Below are positions 49,057 to 58,512 of a DNA stretch of 64,000 nt, one piece after another. The position numbers and the translations under genes were made by a program. Numbering within the stretch: the stretch's first letter is position 1; every line of letters begins with the position of its first letter. This DNA is from Streptomyces sulfonofaciens (GTDB taxonomy: Bacteria; Actinomycetota; Actinomycetes; Streptomycetales; Streptomycetaceae): the NCBI RefSeq assembly GCF_014656295.1, contig NZ_BNCD01000003.1:284061-348060 (forward strand), written 5' to 3'. The notes beneath the pieces are model-generated. The model searched no databases, was not told the DNA's origin, and worked only from the letters and a program-made list of their open reading frames with translations.

Positions 49057-50814
49057 TCATCCCTGGGTCTGCTGGATAGCTTCGCGGAGCACTTGGCGGT
49101 CGTCGAAGGGCCGGACCACCCCGGCGATGTCCTGGCCCTGCTCATGGCCCTTGCCCGCGACCAGGACGGTGTCGCCGGGGCGGGCGTGGGCCACGGCGGC
49201 GGCGATCGCGGCGGCCCGGTCCTCGAAGACGGCGACCTCGCCGCGCTCGTGGGCGGGCACCTCCGCGGCGCCCGCGAGCATGGCGGCGAGGATGGCCAGC
49301 GGGTCCTCGGAGCGCGGGTTGTCGGAGGTCAGCACGGCCTCGTCGGCGAGCCGGACGGCGGCGGCGCCCATCGGGCCCCGCTTGGTCCTGTCGCGGTCGC
49401 CGCCGCAGCCGAGCACGATGTGCAGCCTGCCCTCGGTGACCTTGCGCAGGGCGCGCAGCACCGACTCGACGGCATCCGTCTTGTGGGCGTAGTCCACCAC
49501 GGCCAGGTAGTCCTGGCCGGCGTCCACGCGCTCCAGACGGCCCGGCACGCCGGGCACCGCGGCGATGCCGTCGGCGGCGGCCTGCGGGTCCTGCCCGGCG
49601 ACGGCCAGGGCGGCGATCGCCGCGAGTGCGTTGGCGACGTTGAAGGGCCCGGACAGCGGAGAGGTGGCCGAGATCCGCTGTCCGTGGGGTCCGACCGCCA
49701 CGAACGTCGACCTGAGCGGCCCGACCTCGACCTCCTCGGCCCGCCAGTCGGCGTCGGGGTGGCCCTCCGCCGAGTAGGTCGTCACGGGCACCTCGGCCTC
49801 GACGACGAGCCTGCGGCCGTACTCGTCGTCCAGGTTGACCACGCCCGCCCTGGACCGCTGCTTGGTGAACAACTGCGCCTTGGCGCGGAAGTAGTCCTCC
49901 ATACCGGAGTGGAACTCCATGTGCTCCGGGCTGAGGTTGGTGAAGACGGCCACGTCGAAGACGCAGCCGTCCACCCGGCCGAGGACCAGGGCGTGGCTGG
50001 ACACCTCCATGGCCACCGACGCCACGCCGCGCTCCCTCATGACCGCGAAGAGCGCCTGGAGGTCGGTCGCCTCGGGGGTGGTCCGCTCCGACTTGATGCG
50101 CTCGTCCCCGATGCGGGTCTCGACCGTGCCGATCAGCCCCGCCAGGTCGCCGGCCGCGGAGAGCCCGCCCTGCACCAGGTAGGCGGTGGTGGTCTTGCCG
50201 GACGTGCCGGTGATGCCGATCTGGAGCAGGTCGCGGCCCGGATGGCCGTAGACGGTCGCGGCCAGCTCACCCATCCGGCCGCGCGGATCACCGACGGTGA
50301 GCACGGGCAGCCCGGTGGCGGCCGCCCGCTCGGCGCCCGCGGGGTCGGTGAGGATGGCGACGGCCCCGAGGTCGGCGGCCTGCGCGGAGAAGTCCGCGCC
50401 GTGCAGCCGGGCGCCGGGCAGGGCGGCGTAGACGTCACCGGGGCGCACGGCGCGCGAGTCGTGGGTGATACCGGTGACGGCGACGTCCTCGTGGCCGCCT
50501 GCCGGGCCGGTGGCGGTGCGGACGCCCGCCTGGTCGGCGAGCCTCGCGAGCGGGGTCGGCGACACCCTGGCCGGCCGCGGCGGCCCCGGTGCGGTCACCT
50601 GGGCGTCCTCGTGGATGGCTGGGGACTGATCAGCGTGTGGCACGGCGGTGAGCGTACCGGGCGGGACGGGGGGCGGGCCAAAACGACGGGGTGGCTGCGC
50701 AGCGTGACCGGGCCGGTGGGCGCGGTGCGGGGCACGGCCGGGCGGGGCGGTGCCGGTGGCGGACGCGGGCCGGGGCTCGGGGGCGTTTCCGGGGTCGGGG
50801 GTGATGGTCGTCAC
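49057..50814 (-). CDS. murE: UDP-MurNAc-L-Ala-D-Glu--diaminopimelate ligase
   Basis: MurE adds diaminopimelate to UDP-MurNAc-L-Ala-D-Glu; in Streptomyces the residue is LL-DAP. The 585-residue protein has the ATP loop GITGTSGKTTT and the carboxylate-binding DNPRSEDP, whose DNPR motif marks diaminopimelate-adding enzymes. The ligase domain begins near residue 84; the preceding segment is Pro/Ala/His-rich and disordered, which is longer than in most species. The GTG at 50814 gives MTTITPDPGN-like opening sequence. It follows ftsI by 38 bases. Confidence 0.95.
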   Translation of the reverse strand: MTTITPDPGNAPEPRPASATGTAPPGRAPHRAHRPGHAAQPPRRFGPPPVPPGTLTAVPHADQSPAIHEDAQVTAPGPPRPARVSPTPLARLADQAGVRTATGPAGGHEDVAVTGITHDSRAVRPGDVYAALPGARLHGADFSAQAADLGAVAILTDPAGAERAAATGLPVLTVGDPRGRMGELAATVYGHPGRDLLQIGITGTSGKTTTAYLVQGGLSAAGDLAGLIGTVETRIGDERIKSERTTPEATDLQALFAVMRERGVASVAMEVSSHALVLGRVDGCVFDVAVFTNLSPEHMEFHSGMEDYFRAKAQLFTKQRSRAGVVNLDDEYGRRLVVEAEVPVTTYSAEGHPDADWRAEEVEVGPLRSTFVAVGPHGQRISATSPLSGPFNVANALAAIAALAVAGQDPQAAADGIAAVPGVPGRLERVDAGQDYLAVVDYAHKTDAVESVLRALRKVTEGRLHIVLGCGGDRDRTKRGPMGAAAVRLADEAVLTSDNPRSEDPLAILAAMLAGAAEVPAHERGEVAVFEDRAAAIAAAVAHARPGDTVLVAGKGHEQGQDIAGVVRPFDDRQVLREAIQQTQG

Positions 50815-50852
50815 GGGCTGTTCCTGGTTCTGTGCGGTGCCGGCCTGGTGGG

Positions 50853-52829
50853 TCAGTCCCTGGCCGGATCGAAGGTGACGGGCAGCTTGGCCGGTTTGGA
50901 GCCGGTGGGGGGCACCTGGAGGGTCTTCAGGGAGAACTCCATGACCTGCTTGAAGACGGGGCCGCAGGTCGGACCTCCGAAGTAGCTGCCCTTGGTGGGG
51001 TTCTGCAGCACGCAGTACACGGTGACGCGCGGTTTGTCGGCCGGCGCGAAGCCGGCGAACGACGAGGTGTAGCCGTGGTAGCGGCCGGTCTCGGGATCGA
51101 CTCGGTTGGCGGTGGCGGTCTTGCCCGCCACCCGGTAGCCCGGGATGTAGGCCACGGTGCCCGTGCCCTCCTGGTCGTCGACGACGGACTCCAGCATCTG
51201 CGAGAGCGTCTTCGCGGTGCCCGCGCCCACCACCCGGGTCCGCTCGGGCGCGGGGGCCCGGGTGAAGTGGCCGTCGGGGCCCCTGGTGCCGCGCACCAGG
51301 GTCGGCTCGATGCGTACGCCGCCGTTGGCGATCGTCGAGTAGACGGACGCGGCCTGCAGCGCGTTCACCGAGACGCCCTGTCCGAAGGGGATGGTGAACT
51401 GCTGGGACAGCGACCACTTGTCCGGCGGTGCCAGGATGCCGGCGGTCTCGCCGGGGAAGCCGAGCCCGGTGGGCCGGCCGATGCCGAACTTCCGCAGGAA
51501 CGAGTAGAGCACCTTGTCCGCCTGGAGCTGGGTGCTGCCGAGCTGGCCGGTCGCCAGGATGGTGCCGATGTTGCTGGACTTGGCGAGCACGCCGTTGAGC
51601 GTCAGGTACCAGGTGGGGTGGTCGATGTCGTCGGCGAAGAGCCGGTCGCCGCGGTGCAGCCGGTTGGGCACCGTGACGTGCGTCCCCGGTGTGGCGACGT
51701 TCTCCTCAAGGACCGCGGCTATCGACATGAGCTTGGCCGTGGAGCCGGGTTCGTAGGCGTCCTGGAGGGCGGCGTTGCCCAGGGAGGCCGCCGTGGCCCG
51801 GGAGAGGTCGTTCGGGTCGAAGCCCGGAGCGTTGGCCATGGCCAGGATCTGACCGGTCCTGGTGTCCTGCACTATCACGTAGCCGCGGTCCGCCTTGGAC
51901 TTCTTCACCTGCTCGGTGATGGCGCGCTGGGCCGCCCACTGGATGTCGCGGTCGATGGTGAGCTGCACGTCGGAGCCGGGCACGGCGGGCGTCTCGCTGG
52001 CGCCCGCGGTGGGCACCTGGCGGCCGTTGGACTGCGCGTAGGTGATCCGGCCGTCCTTGCCGGCCAGTTCCCCGTTCAGCTTGAGCTCCAGGCCGCCCGC
52101 GCCCTTGCCTTCGGAGTTGACCCAGCCCAGTATCCCGGCGGCGAGGTCGCCGTTCGGGTAGACGCGCTTGCTGCTGGGCTGCTTGACGACGCCGTCGAGC
52201 ACGTTGGCGGCCCCGGGCTCGGACCCGGCCTCGGCGGCGGGGGTGTTCCTGACGTTCTCGATCCGCTTCCAGACCTGCGGGGTCTGCCCGGTGGCCAGCA
52301 GCACGTAGCGGGTCCTGGGGGTCCTGAGCTTGTCGGCGAGCGCTCCGGCGTCCGCGCCGAGGATCGGGGCGAGCAGCTTCGCGGCCCTCTCGGGCGCGTC
52401 GGGGATCTTGGTGAACTTGCGGGTGAACATCGTGGGGTCGGCGGTGATGTCGTACGCGTCGACGCTGATGGCCAGCTCGACGCCGTTGCGGTCCGAGATG
52501 GCCCCGCGCTCGGCGGTCAGCGGCTGACTGGTGTAGCGGTTGCGCTCCGCCTTGGCCGCGTACGCGCTGGCGTCGACGCCCTGGACCTGGAACAGCCGGC
52601 CCACGAAGACCAGCATGACCAGCGTCATGGCCACGCTGATCATGCGCAGCCGGGGCCGTGGGCTGCCGAGCCGGATGGTGCCCGCGGGGCCGGGGCCGCC
52701 GACTCCCGCGGGCCGCGGACGGCGCGCGGGGCGGGCACCCGGGCCGGTGCGGCGGCCCCCGGGGTCCCGTGGACGGGCGGGCCGGCCCGGCGGGGGTACG
52801 CGGCGGTGCGGGGGTTCCCTGTCGGTCAC
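50853..52829 (-). CDS. ftsI: FtsI/PBP3, septal peptidoglycan transpeptidase
   Basis: FtsI cross-links septal peptidoglycan in partnership with FtsW. The 658-residue class B penicillin-binding protein has a disordered Pro/Arg-rich N-terminus, one membrane segment near 63-80, a dimerisation domain, and the transpeptidase domain. The active-site motifs are EPGSTAKLMS (Ser near 364) and KSSN (near 418). At the third motif, normally KTG, the sequence is KTA (570-572, in AGKTATANRV). It starts four bases after the ftsL stop codon. The domain order is otherwise complete. Confidence 0.95.
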   Translation of the reverse strand: MTDREPPHRRVPPPGRPARPRDPGGRRTGPGARPARRPRPAGVGGPGPAGTIRLGSPRPRLRMISVAMTLVMLVFVGRLFQVQGVDASAYAAKAERNRYTSQPLTAERGAISDRNGVELAISVDAYDITADPTMFTRKFTKIPDAPERAAKLLAPILGADAGALADKLRTPRTRYVLLATGQTPQVWKRIENVRNTPAAEAGSEPGAANVLDGVVKQPSSKRVYPNGDLAAGILGWVNSEGKGAGGLELKLNGELAGKDGRITYAQSNGRQVPTAGASETPAVPGSDVQLTIDRDIQWAAQRAITEQVKKSKADRGYVIVQDTRTGQILAMANAPGFDPNDLSRATAASLGNAALQDAYEPGSTAKLMSIAAVLEENVATPGTHVTVPNRLHRGDRLFADDIDHPTWYLTLNGVLAKSSNIGTILATGQLGSTQLQADKVLYSFLRKFGIGRPTGLGFPGETAGILAPPDKWSLSQQFTIPFGQGVSVNALQAASVYSTIANGGVRIEPTLVRGTRGPDGHFTRAPAPERTRVVGAGTAKTLSQMLESVVDDQEGTGTVAYIPGYRVAGKTATANRVDPETGRYHGYTSSFAGFAPADKPRVTVYCVLQNPTKGSYFGGPTCGPVFKQVMEFSLKTLQVPPTGSKPAKLPVTFDPARD

Positions 52830-52833
52830 GTCG

Positions 52834-53430
52834 TCACCTGCTCAAGGTCGTCGCTACGGAGGGCACGGAGCCGGCGGGCGCGGGCGGCGCCACGCCGGTG
52901 GCCGGGGTGGCGCCGGTGGCGGGGCCGGCGCCCGCGGCCGGGGAGCCGCCGTCGCCCACCTGGGTGGCAGGGTCCGCTGCGGTCCCCGCGGCCGGGGCGA
53001 GGGGGTCGTCGGGCGCGGCGCCGGTTCCGGACGGCGGCAGTGCTCCGGGGGCGCCGGGGGACGGGGCGCCGGGGCTCGCGGTCACGCCGCGCACCGTGCC
53101 GTCCGGGTCGAGGAAGACCGGGTCGCCGCCCGGCACCATGCCCAGCCTGCGGGCCCGGCGTTCGAGTGCGCCCGGCTCGGCGTAGCCGTTCACCTCGCGC
53201 TGCAGGGCCTGCTCCTCGTCGGTGAGGTCGGTGGTCTGCCTCTTGAGCTCGCTCAACTGGAACGACCCCTCGTTGACGGAGGAGTTCAGCACCAGCAGGC
53301 CGATCATGCCGCCGCCGAGCAGTACCACGACCAGCAGGACGAACGGAGTCCTGGCGGCCCCGCTCGGACCCGTGGGCATCAGCCGCGCCAGCCGTGCGGC
53401 CCTGCCGCGCAGTTCGGTCTTTCTCGTCAC
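52834..53430 (-). CDS. ftsL: FtsL-type division protein
   Basis: The 198-residue bitopic protein has a short basic cytoplasmic N-terminus, a membrane segment (about 28-48) and a coiled coil (about 55-95, QLSELKRQTTDLTDEEQALQREV, quoted in part). A Pro/Ala/Gly-rich exported tail of about 100 residues follows. FtsL and its partners form the scaffold that activates FtsW/FtsI. Assignment is by topology and place before ftsI. GTG 53430 is chosen because GGGGGAGG lies six bases upstream; a longer frame would overlap rsmH. The length exceeds typical FtsL because of the tail. Confidence 0.9.
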   Translation of the reverse strand: MTRKTELRGRAARLARLMPTGPSGAARTPFVLLVVVLLGGGMIGLLVLNSSVNEGSFQLSELKRQTTDLTDEEQALQREVNGYAEPGALERRARRLGMVPGGDPVFLDPDGTVRGVTASPGAPSPGAPGALPPSGTGAAPDDPLAPAAGTAADPATQVGDGGSPAAGAGPATGATPATGVAPPAPAGSVPSVATTLSR

Positions 53431-53605
53431 GGGTGCCTCCCCCGGTTCCAAGGATCCTTCTCCCCGCGGCGCGGGGGCCGTCGACCGGTCACCGGGCACT
53501 CCGGGCGCCGGGGCCCGGCCGGGGCGGGGGGCCGGGCGGTGCGCGGTGGGGCGAGGGGCGCACGCTGGCGGCGGAGTCCGCGGTCCCGGTCCCCCGCCGT
53601 GCCGC

Positions 53606-54622
53606 TCACCCGGCCTCCTCACGGATCCGCTCGGCGCCGCGCAGCCGCGCGGGGGCGGCCCTGCGGTTGTCGGCGACCTCGTTCTCGGAAGGCAGCTCGG
53701 CGCCGCGCGTCAACAGCCTGAGCCGGGGCTGGTACCGCTCGGGGACCACCGGGAGACCGGGCGGCGCGGTGCTCGCGGCACCGGCCGCCAGGACCTGCTT
53801 GACGAGCCGGTCCTCCAGGGAGTGGTACGACAGGACGGCGATCCGGCCGCCCACGGCCAGCGCCCGCACGGCGGCCGGCACGGCACGCTCCAGGACGGCG
53901 AGTTCGCCGTTGACCTCGATGCGCAGTGCCTGGAAGGTGCGCTTGGCCGGGTTGCCGCCGGTGCGCTTGGCGGCCTGCGGCAGTGCCTCGCGGATCAGCT
54001 CGACCAACCGCCCGCTGGTGCTGAACGGCTCCTTCTCGCGCTCGCGGACCACGGCGGACACGATGCGCTTGGCCTGCTTCTCCTCCCCGTAGCTGCGCAG
54101 GATGCGGACCAGCTCGCCGGGCGGATAGGTGTTGAGCACCTCGGCGGCGCCGATGCCGCTGGACTGGTCCATGCGCATGTCGAGCGGGGCGTCCTGGGCG
54201 TAGGCGAACCCGCGGTCGGCCTCGTCGAGCTGGAGGGAGGAGACGCCGAGGTCGAAGAGGACGCCCTGCACCCGCGGGACGCCGAGCCGGTCGAGCACAT
54301 CGGGCAGCTCGTCGTAGACCGCGTGCACGAGGGTGGCCCGTTCGCCGAAGGGGGCGAGCCGCTCGCCCGCCAGGCGCAGCGCCTCCTTGTCGCGGTCGAG
54401 CCCGATCAGACGGACCTCGGGGAAGGCGGCGAGAAGGGCCTCGCTGTGCCCGCCGAGCCCCAGGGTGCAGTCGACGACGGTGGCGGACGGCAGCGCCAGT
54501 GCGGGACCGAGCAGGTCCAAGCAGCGCTGCAGCATGACGGGGACGTGACGGCCCCGGCCGGTCCGCCGTCCGTCCTCGTCCCGGTCCCGATCCTGGTGCG
54601 GATGCGCCTCGCGCCCTTGCAA
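53606..54622 (-). CDS. rsmH: 16S rRNA (cytosine(1402)-N4)-methyltransferase
   Basis: RsmH (MraW) methylates C1402 in the ribosomal P site. The 338 residues show [13 protein letters not shown], the SAM-binding [10 protein letters not shown] and GLDRDKEAL, the [11 protein letters not shown] motif and [11 protein letters not shown]. It is the first gene of the division/cell-wall cluster. The start must be TTG at 54622: a stop codon lies four codons upstream in frame and the next Met is inside the conserved HVPVML. GAGAGG sits seven bases before the TTG. No mraZ is found upstream; a carbonic anhydrase gene lies there, reading away. Confidence 0.95.
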   Translation of the reverse strand: MQGREAHPHQDRDRDEDGRRTGRGRHVPVMLQRCLDLLGPALALPSATVVDCTLGLGGHSEALLAAFPEVRLIGLDRDKEALRLAGERLAPFGERATLVHAVYDELPDVLDRLGVPRVQGVLFDLGVSSLQLDEADRGFAYAQDAPLDMRMDQSSGIGAAEVLNTYPPGELVRILRSYGEEKQAKRIVSAVVREREKEPFSTSGRLVELIREALPQAAKRTGGNPAKRTFQALRIEVNGELAVLERAVPAAVRALAVGGRIAVLSYHSLEDRLVKQVLAAGAASTAPPGLPVVPERYQPRLRLLTRGAELPSENEVADNRRAAPARLRGAERIREEAG

Positions 54623-54788
54623 TTGGCCCTCTCAGGTCAGGCGCGGCGGCACGCACCGCCGGGTCCCCGCCCGCTCACGAAGGGGAACGGCCCGCTGGCG
54701 CCGGGGAAGTGGCGTCAGCCGACCGGGAGCGGGAGGAGGCCGAGCCGTACGTGCGCATCCGCGCACGTGGGAGATTCTGGGAGACGGC

Positions 54789-54832
54789 CCGCGGAATTCA
54801 AGCAGAAACCGCGGAATTCGCTGAAACCGCGG
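54789..54832 (-). repeat. Repeated CCGCGGAATTC and GAAACCGCGG units in the rsmH leader
   Basis: CCGCGGAATTC occurs at 54789-54799 and 54809-54819, and GAAACCGCGG at 54805-54814 and 54823-54832. They lie in the transcribed leader between the promoter at 54888 and the TTG start. CCGCGG is itself a palindrome, so hairpins are possible. Confidence 0.65.
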
Positions 54833-54887
54833 CACCGAATCCGGCGAACAGCCGAGCGGGAGCCCTCTGGGCCTCCCGCTTCGCGCC

Positions 54888-54915
54888 ACTTTAGTCCACA
54901 CTGTCGCCCGGTCAA
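54888..54915 (-). promoter_or_regulatory. rsmH: Candidate promoter of the rsmH-ftsL-ftsI-mur cluster
   Basis: On the minus strand TTGACC (54915-54910) and TAAAGT (54893-54888) are separated by 16 bases, a good vegetative promoter and the best in the window. Transcription would begin near 54881, leaving a leader of about 260 bases before the TTG of rsmH. Confidence 0.7.
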
Positions 54916-55121
54916 TCAACCGGCCTGCGCGTCGGTCGGCCGACCCGACGGTGGCGCGCGCACCCTCGTCCGCCGGGCGCGCATCGTGCGGATTCACCCG
55001 CGCGGCGGTATGTCCGCGCTCCTTGTGGGTTACCTCACGCCGACGCTCTTTGTCGTTCTTTGTCCGCGCGCGGGAGCGTTCGCCGCGACGGGGCCCGGTA
55101 CCCCGCTAAGGGCACGCCCAG

Positions 55122-55127
55122 TACCTT
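55122..55127 (+). promoter_or_regulatory. Candidate leaderless -10 element (TACCTT)
   Basis: TACCTT is followed by seven bases and then the carbonic anhydrase ATG. The CGGGGGT between them is only a poor ribosome site. Confidence 0.4.
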
Positions 55128-55134
55128 CGGGGGT

Positions 55135-55698
55135 ATGTCGACTTCTGCCTCCCCACGCGAGGGACACCTCACCGAAGAGCCGAGCACGGACATACAGGCC
55201 GCAGGAACCGTCACCGACCGCCTGGTCGATGCGAACCGCCGCTACGCGGCCGGTTTCACCGACCCCGGCATGGACGCCAGGCCCGTCCTGCACGTCGCGG
55301 TGGTCGCCTGCATGGACGCCCGTCTCGACCTGCACGCCGCCCTCGGCCTGGACCTGGGCGACTGCCACACGATCCGCAACGCCGGCGGGGTCGTCACCGA
55401 CGACGTCATCCGCTCGCTCGCCATCAGCCAGCGCGCCCTCGGCACCCGCACCGTGGTGCTCATCCACCACACCGGCTGCGGGATGGAGCGCCTCACCGAG
55501 GAGTTCCGGCACGACCTGGAGATGGAGGTGGGACAGCGTCCGCCGTGGGCGGTGGAGTCGTTCCGCGACGTCGACCAGGACGTGCGGCAGTCGATGGCGC
55601 GGGTGCGCACCTCGCCGTTCCTGCCGCACCGCGAGGACGTGCGCGGCTTCGTCTTCGACGTGCGCACCGGCGCGCTCCGGGAGATCGACCCGGCGTGA
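55135..55698 (+). CDS. Beta-class carbonic anhydrase
   Basis: The 187-residue protein interconverts CO2 and bicarbonate. The zinc ligands are C59 (ACMDAR), H112 and C115 (HHTGCGM), and the catalytic dyad D61-R63 is intact. RNAGG (81-85) is also present. This is the compact beta class resembling Rv1284-type enzymes. The gene is divergent from the rsmH cluster and upstream of the MoxR operon, with 261 bases between them. The first 27 or so residues are a polar extension. Confidence 0.93.
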   Translation: MSTSASPREGHLTEEPSTDIQAAGTVTDRLVDANRRYAAGFTDPGMDARPVLHVAVVACMDARLDLHAALGLDLGDCHTIRNAGGVVTDDVIRSLAISQRALGTRTVVLIHHTGCGMERLTEEFRHDLEMEVGQRPPWAVESFRDVDQDVRQSMARVRTSPFLPHREDVRGFVFDVRTGALREIDPA

Positions 55699-55959
55699 GC
55701 CGCCCGGGTGACGGACCACCCGGCGGGCACGGCGGCCGCCCATCCCCGGAGGACGCCCGCGGCCGGCCTGTCAGCGCCAGTTGTCCACAGGCGAGTGACA
55801 CGAACCGGTAACGGCAACAAGAATGCTGGTGTGGCGCCGAGCGGAACCATTCACGCGCGGCGTCCGTGTTTCGGGGTGGGCCGGTCCGCAGCGGCGTACC
55901 GGCCCGGGTTAGGGGTATCCCCGCTCCCAGTGAGCTCGGGGAAGGGCCGAGGAGGGCCG

Positions 55960-57044
<1,085 letters not shown>

Positions 57045-57048
<4 letters not shown>

Positions 57049-58457
57049 TGACGCAGCCGCCCGGCCGGGCCCGGCCGTCCGCCCCCGCCGAGGCGGGCGA
57101 GACGGGCGAGGCTGACGGGGCGAAGGGCGGCGCGCTGCGGGTGGCGCTGGCCGGCCTGACCACCCGCGGCCGCTCCTTCCTCGCCGCCGGCATCGCCGCC
57201 GCGCTCTGCGCCTACGTGCTCGGCCAGAGCGACCTGCTGCGGGTCGGGCTGCTGCTCGCGGCGCTCCCGCTGATCTGCGCCCTCGTGCTCTACCGCACCC
57301 GGTACCGGGTGTCCGGCAGCCGGCGGCTGTCGCCCGCGCGGGTGCCCGCCGGTGCCGAGGCCCGCGTCCACCTGCGCATGGACAACGTCTCCCGCCTCCC
57401 CACCGGCCTGCTGATGCTCCAGGACCGCGTGCCGTACGTCCTGGGGCCCCGGCCGCGCTTCGTGCTGGACCGCGTGGAGCCGGGCGGCCGCCGCGAGGTG
57501 TCCTACCGCGTCCGTTCCGACCTGCGCGGACGCTACCCCCTCGGCCCGCTCCAACTGCGCCTGACGGACCCGTTCGGCCTGTGCGAGCTGACCCGCTCCT
57601 TCGCCGCGTACGACACCCTGACCGTCATCCCGCACGTGGAACCGCTGCCGCCGGTCCGGCTGAGCGGCGAGGCCAAGGGGTACGGCGAAGGGCGGCAGCG
57701 CTCCCTCGCGCTGGCCGGCGAGGACGACGTCATCCCGCGCGGCTACCGCTACGGCGACGACCTGCGCCGTGTCCACTGGCGCTCCACAGCCCGCTACGGC
57801 GAGCTGATGGTGCGCCGCGAGGAGCAGCCGCAGCGGGCGAGGTGCACCGTGCTGCTGGACACCCGGGCCCTCGCCTACGAGGGCGCGGGTCCCGGCTCCG
57901 CGTTCGAGTGGGCGGTCTCCGGCGCCGCCTCCGCGCTGGTGCACATGCTGGAGCGCGGCTTCTCGGTGCGGCTGCTGACGGACACCGGGGCCTCCGTGCC
58001 CGGTGAGGGCTCCGACGGTTTCTCGGGTCCCGGCCGCGAGTCCGCCGACGCGGCGGGCCTGCTGCTGGACACCCTCGCCGTCGTCGACCACTCCGAGGGC
58101 ACCGGCCTGTCCCGCGCCCATGACGTCCTGCGCGGCGGCGGCGAGGGCCTGCTCGTGGCCTACCTGGGCGATCTGGACGAGGACCAGGCGGCCGTCGTCG
58201 CCACGCTGCGCCGGCGCAGCGGTGCCGCGGTGGCGTTCGTCCTCGACCCGTGGATGTGGACGCACGGGAGTGCGGGGGACGCGGCGGCGGGCCCCTCGCC
58301 GCAGTGCGAGGAGCGGTTGCGGCAGTTGCGGGAGGCGGGTTGGACGGCGCTCGCGGTGCCGCCGGGCGCGGGCGCGGCTCAGATGTGGCGGCAGGCGGAC
58401 CGGCAGCGCAGCGGCGAGGGGACGAGCCCGGCGGGCACGAGTGGGGGTTGGCTATGA
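57045..58457 (+). CDS. DUF58 domain protein (MoxR partner)
   Basis: The 470-residue protein has two hydrophobic segments near 45-62 and 66-83. A beta-rich extracytoplasmic-like part follows, and then the DUF58 core with the family motif EDDVIPRGYRYGDDLRRVHWRSTAR, quoted in part as RYGDDLRRVHWRSTAR. A von Willebrand-like domain follows (VLLDTRAL). DUF58 proteins are encoded beside MoxR and TgpA-type transglutaminases in many bacteria, apparently as a client or adaptor of MoxR. Its function is unproven. It overlaps moxR by four bases. Confidence 0.92.
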
Positions 58458-58512
58458 GGGGCGCGGTGCCGGTCATGGGGCGCGGGGCGGCGGGCGCGGA
58501 CGGAGGCCGCGC

